DNA of 64,000 bases from positions 1 through 64,000 of the forward strand of contig NZ_LMLP01000021.1 of the NCBI RefSeq assembly GCF_001421965.1, written 5' to 3'. The position numbers and the translations under genes are program-made. Below, in pieces: positions 44,047-52,731 of the stretch. The notes under the pieces were generated by a model. That model was not told where the DNA came from. It saw only the letters and a list, made by a program, of their open reading frames with translations, and ran no database searches. Position 1 is the first letter of the stretch, and the number at the start of each line of letters is the position of its first letter. Source of the DNA: Sphingomonas sp. Leaf67 (lineage in GTDB: Bacteria; Pseudomonadota; Alphaproteobacteria; Sphingomonadales; Sphingomonadaceae).

Positions 44047-46161
44047 ATGGCGACGGTGGTGCTGACCGTGGTGGGTGGCGCGATTGCGGGGCCGATCGGA
44101 GCGGCGCTGGGCGCGATGGCCGGGCGGGCGATCGACGACCAGCTGTTCGCCGGGCCGCCGCGCGACGGGCCGCGGCTGCGCGAATTGCAGGTACAACTGT
44201 CCAGCTATGGCGCGGCGATCCCGAAACTGTTCGGGACGATGCGGGTGGCGGGGACGGTGATCTGGGCGACCGATCTGCGCGAGGCGTCGGCGACCAGCGG
44301 CAAGGGGTCGGCGCGGACGCGGCAATACAGCTATTCCGCGTCGTTCGCGGTAGCGCTGTCGGCGCGGCTGATCCGGGGGATCGGGCGCATCTGGGCCGAG
44401 GGGAAGCTGTTGCGCGGGGCGGCGGGCGACTGGAAGACGCGGACCGGATTTCGCTGGTATCCGGGGGATGAGGCGCAGACGCCCGATCCGCTGATCGAGA
44501 GCATCGTCGGGATCGGCAACGCCCCGGCGCATCGCGGCATCGCCTATGCGGTGTTCGAGGATCTGGCGCTGGCCGATTTCGGCAATCGTATCCCGTCGCT
44601 GACCTTCGAGGTGATCGCCGACGATGCGCCGGTCGCGGTCGGGCGGATCGCCGAGGCGCTGGGCGATGGCGCGATTCGGGCGGAGACGGCCGGGCCGGTG
44701 CTGATCGGTTATGCGGCGAGCGGTGCGCGGGTGCGCGATGCGGTGGCGGCGCTGGTCGATCCGCTGGGCGGCTGGTATGCGCCCGATGGCGAGGGCACGC
44801 TGCTGCGGATCGGCAGCGGACCGGCGCGAACGATCCGCGACGATGGCCCGGTCGGCGAAGCACCCGAATGGCGGCGGCCGCCGATGAGCCCGAGCGACGT
44901 CGCCATCGCCTATCACGATGTCGCGCGCGATTATCAGGCGGGCGTGCAGCAGGTGCTGCGACCGGGCGGTGCGCAGAGAATGCTGCGGGTCGAGTTGCGG
45001 GCGGCGCTGGATGCGGCGGGTGCGGCGAGAATCGCGGGCGATATCGCCGCCCGCGCGGTGCTGGCGGGGGAGGTGCGGACGGTCGTGCTCGACTGGCGTG
45101 CGATCGATGTCGCGCCGGGCGACCGGGTGACGATCGCGGGCGAGCCGGGGGCGTGGCGGGTGCGACGGACCCGGATCGAGGCGATGCGGATCACCATCGA
45201 ACTGGTGCGGATCGCGGCGGCGACGCTGCCGGCCCCGGCGGCGGTCGGGCAGCCGCGACTGGCGGCGGATGTGGTCGCGGGCCGGACGCGGCTGATGCTC
45301 GTCGAGCTGCCGGCGGAGGCAGGCGACAGCGTGCCGGCCATCGCGGCGTTGGCAGCGGGAACGCAGGCGGGCTGGCGGCGGGCGATGGTGCTGACCGGCG
45401 ACGATGCCGGTGGCTGGAGCGAGATCGGCGACAGCGCGGCCCCGGCAGTGATCGGTACCGTCACCCTGCCGCCCGGACCGGCGAGTGCGCTGATCGAGGA
45501 CCGCATGAACAGCGTCGAGGTCGCGTTGCTGCACGACGCGATGACGCTGGCCGGGATCGATGCGGCGGCGATCGACCGTGGCGGCAATGCGGCGCTGATC
45601 GGCGATGAAATCGTGCAGTTCGCGCGGGCCGAGCGGATCGGGGCGGCACGCTGGCGGCTTTCGGGACTGTGGCGCGGTCGGCGCGGAACCGCGGCGGCGA
45701 TGGCCGGGCACGTGGCGGGCGAGGCGTTCGTGCTGCTGGATCCAGCGACGCTGCGGCGGATCGACGAACCTGTGCCGGCGGTGGGAAGGGCGATGACGGC
45801 GATGGCGGTGGGGATCGCCACCGACGACGTCACCACCGCGACCATCGTTCCGGCAGGATCGGGGCTGGTGCCGCCCGCGCCGGTCCACCTGACCGCCGGG
45901 GTGCGGGAGAATATGCTCGAATTGCGCTGGATACGGTGCGCACGGGGGGTGGTGACTTGGCGCGACGGCGTCGAGGTGCCGATCGGCGAGGAGCGCGAAG
46001 CGTATCGCGTCACACTGGGCGGTACGCGGACCATCGAGATCGCCGAACCGCTGCTGCGCATCGCGCTGCCGACGATGCCGCTGACCATCGAGGTTCGTCA
46101 GATCGGCATTCATGGCCCGTCTGGCGCGGCGACGACAATCTATCGACCGGAGACGAGATGA
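44047..46161 (+). CDS. GTA megatron/baseplate protein (g15), compact form
   Basis: A 704-residue phage tail/baseplate protein. The hydrophobic Gly-rich N-terminus (VVGGAIAGPIGAALGAMAGR) and IPKLFGTMRVAGTVIWATDL match g15-type proteins; later GSARTRQYSYSASFAVALSA and LSGLWRGRRGTAAAMAGHVA are also typical. RcGTA g15 is about 1,300 residues because it carries a GTA TIM-barrel domain; here that domain is absent, giving roughly half the size. ATG at 44047 is nine bases after g14. Coupled to the DUF2793 gene by four bases. Confidence 0.88.
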   Translation: MATVVLTVVGGAIAGPIGAALGAMAGRAIDDQLFAGPPRDGPRLRELQVQLSSYGAAIPKLFGTMRVAGTVIWATDLREASATSGKGSARTRQYSYSASFAVALSARLIRGIGRIWAEGKLLRGAAGDWKTRTGFRWYPGDEAQTPDPLIESIVGIGNAPAHRGIAYAVFEDLALADFGNRIPSLTFEVIADDAPVAVGRIAEALGDGAIRAETAGPVLIGYAASGARVRDAVAALVDPLGGWYAPDGEGTLLRIGSGPARTIRDDGPVGEAPEWRRPPMSPSDVAIAYHDVARDYQAGVQQVLRPGGAQRMLRVELRAALDAAGAARIAGDIAARAVLAGEVRTVVLDWRAIDVAPGDRVTIAGEPGAWRVRRTRIEAMRITIELVRIAAATLPAPAAVGQPRLAADVVAGRTRLMLVELPAEAGDSVPAIAALAAGTQAGWRRAMVLTGDDAGGWSEIGDSAAPAVIGTVTLPPGPASALIEDRMNSVEVALLHDAMTLAGIDAAAIDRGGNAALIGDEIVQFARAERIGAARWRLSGLWRGRRGTAAAMAGHVAGEAFVLLDPATLRRIDEPVPAVGRAMTAMAVGIATDDVTTATIVPAGSGLVPPAPVHLTAGVRENMLELRWIRCARGVVTWRDGVEVPIGEEREAYRVTLGGTRTIEIAEPLLRIALPTMPLTIEVRQIGIHGPSGAATTIYRPETR

Positions 46162-46661
46162 TGACCGAACAGACCAGCCGCCTGTCGCTGCCGCTGCTGC
46201 ACGCCTCGCAGGCGCAGAAGGAAATGACGCATAACGAGGCGCTGACCCTGATCGACATGCTGTTGCATGGATGCGTCGCCGGGGTCGCAGAGGACACGCC
46301 GCTGCCGAATGCGACGGTCGGAACCTGCTGGATCGTCGGGGCGACGCCGACCGGCGCATGGGCGGGAAAGGCGCAGCATCTCGCAGGGATGACGGCGGGC
46401 GGATGGCGGTTCGCAGCCCCGCGCGACGGCATGCGGCTCTGGTGGTCCGCCAGCGAAACGACCGTGGAGTTCCGCGGGGGTGCGTGGCGCATCGGCGACT
46501 TGCGCTGTACGCGATTGACGATCGACGGGGTGCCGGTGATCGGATCGCAACGCGCTGCCATCGCAGGCGCAGAGGGCGGTTCGGTCCGTGACGAAGAGGC
46601 GCGCAAGACGCTGTCGGCCGTGCTCGCGGCGCTGCGCGGGCATGGGCTGATCGCCACCTGA
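46158..46661 (+). CDS. DUF2793 protein (tail/head-spike-related) closing the GTA cluster
   Basis: A 167-residue DUF2793 protein: LSLPLLHASQAQKEMTHNEA and VGTCWIVGATPTGAWAGKAQ are the family hallmarks. In Rhodobacter a DUF2793-containing product is part of the head spike that binds the recipient's capsule, encoded away from the main cluster; here the gene directly follows g15 (ATG 46158 overlaps its stop). The C-terminal part after residue 115 is short, with no spike or lectin domain visible. Confidence 0.85.
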   Translation: MMTEQTSRLSLPLLHASQAQKEMTHNEALTLIDMLLHGCVAGVAEDTPLPNATVGTCWIVGATPTGAWAGKAQHLAGMTAGGWRFAAPRDGMRLWWSASETTVEFRGGAWRIGDLRCTRLTIDGVPVIGSQRAAIAGAEGGSVRDEEARKTLSAVLAALRGHGLIAT

Positions 46662-46768
46662 TTTCGTTGTAATCGTGCAACACCGCAGATTTTGTGCGCT
46701 TGCGTGGAAACTAACGCTTCGATACTTGGTTTGCGCTGTCTGTAGGACAACTGTGAAAGGGGACTAGA

Positions 46769-47890
46769 ATGCGGAAGCTTGCCGTCACACTGGCGCTCGC
46801 GACCACTGCGCTCGCAACTCCCGCCCTCGCCCGCGACAACGCGTGGTATGTGGGTGTGGAAGGCGGCGCAATGATCGTCGAAGATATCGACTATGATCTG
46901 ACCACGCCGGCCGGTGGCGTCACCACCGTCGACAGCAACTATGGCTACGATGTCGGTGGCACCGTCGGTTACGATTTCGGTGCCCTGCGCATCGAAACCG
47001 AAGTCGCTTACAAGAGCGCGACCGTCGACGAACTGCGTACCACCGGTTCGATCGCAACCGGCGCATCGACTTCGGTCGGCGCGGGCACCTATAGCGGCGG
47101 TGGCCGTACCTCGGCGCTGTCGTTCATGGCGAATGCCCTGCTCGACTTCGGCGACGACGATGCCATCAGCGGCTTCGTCGGCGGCGGTGCCGGTGTCGCA
47201 CGCGTCAAGGCGCACGACTATCGCGTGAACAACAGCTTCGCGGCGCTCGACGACTCGGACACCGTGTTCGCATGGCAGGCTCTGGCGGGTATCCGCGCGC
47301 CGCTGAGCGAAAACGTTGATGTTTCGCTGAAGTATCGTTTCTTCAACGCCGATGACGTTCGCCTCGTGAACGTTCGTGGCGTCGGCTATGATGGTCGTTT
47401 CCGGTCGCACAGCCTGCTGGGTGGCCTGACCTTCAACTTCGGCGCGCCGACCCCGCCGCCGCCGCCGCCGCCGGCTCCGGTCGAAACGCCGCCGCCGCCG
47501 CCGGCTCCGGTCGAAACGCCGCCGCCGCCTGCTCAGGTTTGCACCCCGGGACCGTACATCGTGTTCTTCGAATGGGACAAGTCGGACGTCACGCCGGAAG
47601 CGGCTGGCATTCTCGACAACGCCATTTCGAACTACCAGTCGTGCGGCAACGCGCAGGTCATGCTGGCAGGCTTCACCGACCGTTCGGGTTCGGCCCAGTA
47701 CAACGTCGGTCTGTCGCAGCGTCGCGCTGATGCAGTCCGTGCGTACATGGAAGGCCGTGGCATCTCGGGTGGTTCGATCTCGACCGAAGCATTCGGTGAA
47801 GCGCGTCCGCGCGTCGAAACCGCCGATGGCGTCCGTGAACTGCAGAACCGTCGTGTGGAAATCACGTACGGTCCGGGTTCGGGCATGTAA
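46769..47890 (+). CDS. OmpA-family outer membrane protein
   Basis: A 373-residue porin-type protein. Residues 1-21 are a signal peptide (RKLAVTLALATTALATPALA). Residues 25-225 form a beta-barrel with alternating hydrophobic strands ending in F (GGLTFNF). A proline linker (twice PPPPPAPVETP) leads to the OmpA peptidoglycan-binding domain: FFEWDKSDVTPEA, LAGFTDRSGSAQYN, LSQRRADAVRAYM, QNRRVEITYG. It uses T-ending codons (GGT, CGT, GTT) much more than the GTA genes, a sign of high expression. ATG follows AAAGGGGAC and an intrinsic terminator closes it. Confidence 0.93.
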   Translation: MRKLAVTLALATTALATPALARDNAWYVGVEGGAMIVEDIDYDLTTPAGGVTTVDSNYGYDVGGTVGYDFGALRIETEVAYKSATVDELRTTGSIATGASTSVGAGTYSGGGRTSALSFMANALLDFGDDDAISGFVGGGAGVARVKAHDYRVNNSFAALDDSDTVFAWQALAGIRAPLSENVDVSLKYRFFNADDVRLVNVRGVGYDGRFRSHSLLGGLTFNFGAPTPPPPPPPAPVETPPPPPAPVETPPPPAQVCTPGPYIVFFEWDKSDVTPEAAGILDNAISNYQSCGNAQVMLAGFTDRSGSAQYNVGLSQRRADAVRAYMEGRGISGGSISTEAFGEARPRVETADGVRELQNRRVEITYGPGSGM

Positions 47891-47921
47891 TTCAGCTTCG
47901 TCGTCGAAGCGGAATTCTCGG

Positions 47922-47951
47922 AAGGGAGGTCGGGCAACCGGCCTCCCTTTT
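47922..47951 (+). terminator. Intrinsic terminator after the OmpA-family gene
   Basis: A 12-base-pair stem AAGGGAGGTCGG / CCGGCCTCCCTT with a GCAA tetraloop and a T-tract (47948-47951). It begins 31 bases after the stop codon. Confidence 0.88.
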
Positions 47952-48000
47952 CGTTTGTGCACGTCGCTTTGCGGGGCGCGGTCTGGATTAAAGGGGGCAT

Positions 48001-48810
48001 ATGGACGAACGCGAAACAACATGCGCGCCTATTGACGTGCCGCCTGCGTTCACGGCCGATGTAGCCGGGTGTCGCTGGGCACGTGATCGCGTGGGAGAGT
48101 CGGGAGCGACAATCTACCGGGTACGCGGCAGGGCGGGCGCGCCCGAACGCTTCCTGAAACACGGCACTGGCACGGTTGCGGATGATATCGTCGACGAAAT
48201 GGTCCGGTTACGCTGGCTGACCGGCCGGATCGCGGTACCGGCCCTCGTACGTTGCGAGGTTACGACCGATACGGCGTGGCTGCTGACGACGGCCCTGCCG
48301 GGACGGACCGCGTGGCAGATTCTCGATGCCGAACCGGAGCGCGGCGACGAAGTGGTCGATGCGCTGGCCGAGTTCCTGCGGTCGCTCCATGCCATTCCGA
48401 TCAGCGATTGTCCGTTCGATAGCGGGCACGGCGTTCGGCTTGCGGCGGCGCAAGCGCGGATCGAGGCCGGGCTGATCGACGAAGACGATTTCGACGACGC
48501 GCGGCAGGGCTGGAGCGCCGGGCAGGTTTGGGAAGCGATGGGGCAGTTGTTGCCGCTGTCGCCCGACGCGGTCGTGACCCATGGCGACTTCTCGCTCGAC
48601 AACGTGCTGATCGACGGGTGGCGGGTGGTCGGCTGCATCGATCTCGGGCGGGTAGGCGTCGCCGATCGCTATCAGGATCTGGCGATCCTTGGCCATTGTC
48701 TGGACGAATTCGATGCTGGACTAACCCGGCGGATGTTCGAACGTTACGGCGTCGCCCAGCCCGACCAGCGCAAGGTCGATTTCCATCTACTGCTCGATGA
48801 GTTGTTCTGA
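48001..48810 (+). CDS. APH(3')-type aminoglycoside phosphotransferase
   Basis: A 269-residue kinase of the APH(3') group that inactivates kanamycin-type aminoglycosides. ATP-binding Lys is in ERFLKHGTG, the catalytic loop is VVTHGDFSLDNVLI, and the metal site is IDLGRVGVADRYQDLAIL; the C-terminal LLLDELF also matches APH(3') enzymes. The start ATG at 48001 follows AAAGGGGG. No IS, integron or resistance partner adjoins it, so it looks like a native chromosomal gene. Actual resistance cannot be judged from sequence. Confidence 0.9.
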   Translation: MDERETTCAPIDVPPAFTADVAGCRWARDRVGESGATIYRVRGRAGAPERFLKHGTGTVADDIVDEMVRLRWLTGRIAVPALVRCEVTTDTAWLLTTALPGRTAWQILDAEPERGDEVVDALAEFLRSLHAIPISDCPFDSGHGVRLAAAQARIEAGLIDEDDFDDARQGWSAGQVWEAMGQLLPLSPDAVVTHGDFSLDNVLIDGWRVVGCIDLGRVGVADRYQDLAILGHCLDEFDAGLTRRMFERYGVAQPDQRKVDFHLLLDELF

Positions 48811-48817
48811 CGCGCGG

Positions 48818-49549
48818 TCAGGCAGGTTCGGCGAGGGCAGCGGCCAGCCAGTCGGGGCGGAGCGCCTCGCCCAAGTCGTCGATCCGGCGATGTTCGACCG
48901 CGAGCCCGAGCGATTCGTGGATGAAGCGGGTGCGCGGACCGGGTGTGACGGTCGGGACGACCACCAACCGGCGGTTGACGGTCGAGCGATAGTTCATCCG
49001 CGCCGTATTTTCCTGTCCGACGTAACAGCCCTTGGTAAAGCTGACGCCGTTCAGTTCGCGGGCATTGCATTCGAGCCAGAGTGTTTGCCCGTCACCCAGT
49101 TCGGCGCGGCCCTCGGCCACGCCGTGGCGTAACCGGTGCCCGGTCCAGCCATGCGCCGGATCGCCCGCCGCGTCGATCCAGCGATAGCCGAGTTCGGCGA
49201 GCCGGGGATCGGGGACGCCGCGTCCGCCCGCAGGCGACCAGTGCACGCCGGCATCGCTGCGGTCGATCGTTACCGCGCGTCGCAACCGGTAGAGCGTCAG
49301 CCGCCTGGCAAGCGCATCGGCGGCGTCGGCTTCGCAATCGATGAGGATGGCGTCGTCGTCGGCCCACAGGATGAAATCGAACAGCACCTTCCCCTGCGCA
49401 CTCAGCAGCGCCGCCCATTGCGGGGTGTCGGGGGTGACCGTGGCCATGTCCTGCGTCACCAGCCCCTGTAGGAAGGCGCGTGTTTCGTCGCCCGCGATGC
49501 GCAGCAGGGCGCGGTCGGCAAGCCAGGTTCCGGGGGTGGTAACGGTCAT
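48818..49549 (-). CDS. ygfZ: Folate-dependent Fe-S assembly protein YgfZ
   Basis: A 243-residue GcvT-like protein that supports maintenance of certain Fe-S enzymes with tetrahydrofolate. The diagnostic KGCYVGQE motif with its essential Cys is present (FTKGCYVGQENTARMNYR), and the N-terminal IAGDETRAFLQGLVTQDM is typical. Start taken as ATG 49549; a TTG two codons upstream is possible. Convergent with the aph gene and divergent from pyrC. Confidence 0.92.
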   Translation of the reverse strand: MTVTTPGTWLADRALLRIAGDETRAFLQGLVTQDMATVTPDTPQWAALLSAQGKVLFDFILWADDDAILIDCEADAADALARRLTLYRLRRAVTIDRSDAGVHWSPAGGRGVPDPRLAELGYRWIDAAGDPAHGWTGHRLRHGVAEGRAELGDGQTLWLECNARELNGVSFTKGCYVGQENTARMNYRSTVNRRLVVVPTVTPGPRTRFIHESLGLAVEHRRIDDLGEALRPDWLAAALAEPA

Positions 49550-49594
49550 GGTCAACAGGTAGGACGGCTCACCCCCTGGCTACAAGAGGCGGCA

Positions 49595-50926
49595 ATGGCG
49601 ACCTTCGATACCAAGCTTACCGGTGGCACGGTCCACCTTCCCGGCGGCCCGGCGCGCGTCGATATCGGCATCATCGACGGCCGGATCGCCGGCATCGGTG
49701 TGGCGGGCGATGCCGGCGAGACGATCGACTGTACCGGTCTCGACATCCTGCCCGGCGTCATCGACACGCAGGTCCATTTCCGCGAGCCGGGACTGGAGCA
49801 CAAGGAAGACCTTGCCAGCGGGTCGATCGCGGCGGTGATGGGCGGGGTGACCGCGGTGTTCGAAATGCCGAACACCAAGCCGGCGACCGATACCGAGGAA
49901 GCGATCGCCGACAAGCTCGCCCGTGCCAAGGGGCGGATGTATTGCGATCACGCCTTCTATGTCGGGGCGACCGCGCGCAACGCGCATCATCTCGACGAAC
50001 TGGAGCGGTTGCCGGGCACGGCCGGGATCAAGGTCTTCATGGGATCGTCGACCGGCGATTTGCTGGTGTCGGAGGATGACGATCTGCTGCGCGTGCTGCG
50101 ATCGGGCCAGCGTCGCGTCGCGATCCATGCCGAGGACGAGATGCGGATGATCGCCCGCGAGGGTGAGCGGGTGAGCGGCGATCCGGCGTCGCACCCGGTA
50201 TGGCGCGACGACGAAAGCGCGCTGATCGCGACGACGCGCATCCTGCGGCTGGCGCGCGAGGCGGGGCGGCGGGTGCATGTGCTGCACGTCACTACCCCGG
50301 CCGAGCTGGAATTGCTGGGTGCGAACAAGGACATCGCGTCGTGCGAGGTGACGCCCCAGCATCTGACGCTGGCGGGCGAGGACGCCTATCCGCGGCTGGG
50401 CACCTATGCGCAGATGAATCCGCCGATCCGGTCGGGTGAGCATCGCGACGGGCTGTGGTTCTGGCTGAACCAGGGCGTGCCCGACGTGATCGGATCGGAC
50501 CATGCGCCGCACACCGTCGAGGAGAAGGCGAAGCGCTATCCGGCGACACCGAGCGGGATGCCGGGGGTGCAAACGTTGCTGCCGCTGTTGCTCAACCATG
50601 TTGCGGAGGGGCGGCTGACGCTGCAGCGGCTGATCGATCTTACCAGCGCCGGAGCGCAGCGGATTTTCGGGTTGGCGGGCAAGGGGCGGATCGCGTTCGG
50701 CTATGATGCCGATTTGACCGTCGTCGATCTGAAGCGGCGCTGGACGGTCGAGGAAAGCTGGCTGGCGTCGCGCGCCGGCTGGTCGCCGTTCACCGGCGAT
50801 ACGCTGACGGGGCGTCCGGTCGGCACGATCGTGCGCGGACGGACCGCGATGTGGGAAGCGGAACTGGTCGGGGAAGCGCTGGGTGCGCCGGTCCGGTTCG
50901 AATCGACCGCTTTTCGGGGTGGGTGA
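49595..50926 (+). CDS. pyrC: Dihydroorotase (class I)
   Basis: A 443-residue amidohydrolase for the third step of pyrimidine synthesis. DTQVHFREPG carries the first metal His pair; IKVFMGSSTG has the carboxylated-Lys region, later ligands are in VAIHAEDE and VLHVTTPAE, and the catalytic Asp is in IGSDHAPHT. Length and motifs fit class I enzymes. ATG at 49595 follows AAGAGG. Divergent from ygfZ. Confidence 0.93.
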   Translation: MATFDTKLTGGTVHLPGGPARVDIGIIDGRIAGIGVAGDAGETIDCTGLDILPGVIDTQVHFREPGLEHKEDLASGSIAAVMGGVTAVFEMPNTKPATDTEEAIADKLARAKGRMYCDHAFYVGATARNAHHLDELERLPGTAGIKVFMGSSTGDLLVSEDDDLLRVLRSGQRRVAIHAEDEMRMIAREGERVSGDPASHPVWRDDESALIATTRILRLAREAGRRVHVLHVTTPAELELLGANKDIASCEVTPQHLTLAGEDAYPRLGTYAQMNPPIRSGEHRDGLWFWLNQGVPDVIGSDHAPHTVEEKAKRYPATPSGMPGVQTLLPLLLNHVAEGRLTLQRLIDLTSAGAQRIFGLAGKGRIAFGYDADLTVVDLKRRWTVEESWLASRAGWSPFTGDTLTGRPVGTIVRGRTAMWEAELVGEALGAPVRFESTAFRGG

Positions 50927-50948
50927 AGCGAGTAGGGCGATAGGGTCA

Positions 50949-50977
50949 TCGTCGCCCCGGACGTGATCCGGGGTGAC
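50949..50977. repeat. REP-like hairpin after pyrC
   Basis: GTCGCCCCGGAcgtgaTCCGGGGTGAC forms one strong stem 25 bases after the pyrC stop codon, between two convergent genes. Confidence 0.6.
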
Positions 50978-51085
50978 GCTTCTTCTTTCACCCGCTCTCG
51001 AAAATTCCTTGGCCCGCACCGCGGACAAAGGCCGCGTCGTCGGCCGGGCTTGGGCGAGTCCCGCAGTTGCGGGCCGCCCCTGCCC

Positions 51086-51805
51086 CTAGAATGGCAACCA
51101 CCGCTGCTTTTCGCTGAAACGCATATAGCCGACATTCGCGCCGAGCCGCCAGCCGACGCCGAGGCGCACCGGGATCATGACCACATCGCCACGCCGCAAG
51201 TAGCTCGCCGAAAATCCGCCGACGAAATAGGCGCGACCTTCGGCTGCCGGGAAGCGTTTGTACAACTCCTGCGAATCGTAGAGGTTGTAGACCAGTACGA
51301 AGACCTTGGTCGCATCGCCACCGACGTCGAACCCGACCGACGGTCCGGTCCAATAGACCGGGCGCTGGCCTTCCACCCGATGGTTCATGATTCCCGAGCC
51401 ATAGCGCAAGCCGACGACGAATGCGCCCGCCGCTTCGCGCCCGGCGATGTAGGCGTTGGGCTTGCCCTGATCCTTCAGGATGTTCTCGATGATGCCGGCC
51501 AGCCCTTCGGCACCGCGCCCGAACACGCCTTCCGCCGCACCGATCAGGTCGTCGCGTTCGAACGTGTCGTTGGCGGTACTGGTCGCTGTGCTGCTGGGTG
51601 GGGTCTGGTTGACCGGCGGCTGGTTCTGGGCGGGCTGGACCGGTTCCTGCCGATAGGCCGGCGGCACGTCGCTGCGCGGCGTCGGCTGCGGCGCGGGTGC
51701 CAGATCGCCATCGATCGCATCATTGGGGTCGACGGTGCGCACCTGCGCCTCGGCAGGGATCGCTATCAACAACAGCGGCGCCATCCAGCCGATCAACCGT
51801 TTCAT
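51086..51805 (-). CDS. EipA-like envelope protein (DUF1134)
   Basis: A 239-residue periplasmic protein. Residues 1-21 (KRLIGWMAPLLLIAIPAEA) form a signal peptide, followed by a Pro/Gln-rich disordered part (to about residue 80) and a DUF1134 domain (VEGQRPVYWTGPSVGFDVGG, FVLVYNLYDSQELYKRFPAA, YMRFSEKQRWLPF). Brucella EipA of this family is needed for envelope integrity. Start ATG 51805. Confidence 0.9.
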   Translation of the reverse strand: MKRLIGWMAPLLLIAIPAEAQVRTVDPNDAIDGDLAPAPQPTPRSDVPPAYRQEPVQPAQNQPPVNQTPPSSTATSTANDTFERDDLIGAAEGVFGRGAEGLAGIIENILKDQGKPNAYIAGREAAGAFVVGLRYGSGIMNHRVEGQRPVYWTGPSVGFDVGGDATKVFVLVYNLYDSQELYKRFPAAEGRAYFVGGFSASYLRRGDVVMIPVRLGVGWRLGANVGYMRFSEKQRWLPF

Positions 51806-51969
51806 CACGCTACTCCCCGCATGCAAGCCCTCGTACGCACGATAGCGGCCAAGCGCCTGTCCCTGCAATGAACGCGCGTTCGATCGGCCGGCAATTACGT
51901 TCGACGTAGGGAGTTGATCGCAACCCAAACCCTCGTTATAGGCCCCCACTCCAAGGCGCAACGCGCTCG

Positions 51970-52062
51970 GGAGACGTGGGTGAGTGGCTGAAACCAGCGG
52001 TTTGCTAAACCGCCGTAGGGGGATTACTCCTACCGAGGGTTCGAATCCCTCCGTCTCCGCCA
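51970..52062 (+). tRNA. tRNA-Ser (anticodon GCT)
   Basis: A 93-base type II tRNA with genomic CCA: acceptor GGAGACG pairs with CGTCTCC, anticodon loop TTTGCTAAA gives GCT (codons AGC/AGU), a long variable arm (TAGGGGGATTACTCCTA) and the T-loop GGTTCGAATCC. All type II serine features are present. Confidence 0.97.
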
Positions 52063-52329
52063 ACTTTGGCTCGGTTGGTCGGTCGGTGCGTCCGAATGGT
52101 CCAACATCTAAAAGTAGCGTCATACAGGAATAGTCGCGTTCCGACCCATGCGGAAGGTTTCGCATGTCATCCCATCCGATGCTGGCGCGAAAAGTTCTGA
52201 GTGCCTGGGTCCGAGGCACGGGTTTCCGCCCGCTTCGATGCGCGCCCCCCATCGGGTGGTCCGGTTGGCGGTCAGTGGATGGTTGTTTCCGCCACCACCA
52301 TCGGCCGGTCGAGCTAAACCGCCTGAACC

Positions 52330-52610
52330 GGGAGTTCGTCGCCGGGGTGTCCCGTCGGGTGTGGCTTGCGGACATCGAGGAAGGCCAAACCACAATGTGC
52401 CGGACTGCCTGCTGCTACGACAAAGGCCTTCGGAAAGCTTCTTCTTCACGCTCAAGGTCGAACTCGTTCACCAGCGACGAAGGGCGATCCGCGAGGATGC
52501 CAGACGCGATCTGTTCGCGCAGATCGAGGGTTACGATGGTTGCCCGCGGATTCACTCACCATCGGATACAGGGCCTCGGAAAAGCTGAACGCAACAGGAC
52601 CGAAACCCGT
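52330..52610 (+). pseudogene. IS3-family transposase OrfB remnant
   Basis: One frame reads PSESFFFTLKVELVHQRRRA then REDARRDLFAQIEGY, which is the C-terminal DDE region of IS3-type OrfB (usually ESFF-TLK-ELV... then R-RLHS-LGY-SP). The final IHS / TIGYRASEKLN part is in another frame, and the upstream part (CCYDKG, for the usual CYDNA) is in a third, so it is frame-shifted and truncated. It lies 270 bases after tRNA-Ser. The rest of 52063-52731 shows no gene. Confidence 0.6.
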
Positions 52611-52731
52611 GTACAGGAAAACGGGGGGGGGCATCGGTCCGGCTTTCAGCTTCCCGGGGCCTTGCTTCACCGGGTCGGGCTTTTCGGCTTTCGTTACCGG
52701 TGGCGATGACATGAGCGGCGCTACGAACCGG

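Noticed and set aside
31886..46661. Calling the region an inducible prophage
   Set aside because: No integrase, repressor, replication, lysis genes or attachment repeats were found, and gene order matches RcGTA.
43135..46683. A 1,182-codon open frame on the minus strand opposite g13-g15
   Set aside because: Composition is Arg/Pro/His-rich with no recognisable domain, and the plus strand holds well-supported GTA genes; it is a product of GC-rich codon bias.
46010..48022. A 670-codon minus-strand open frame across DUF2793, the OmpA gene and its upstream region
   Set aside because: It reads the complement of an OmpA gene with signal peptide, linker and terminator; no motif of its own.
52601..52731. 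A small minus-strand protein in the gap before the hybrid kinase gene
   Set aside because: The frame (PVTKAEKPDPVKQGPGK...) has no ribosome site and runs into the IS3 remnant; no family recognised.
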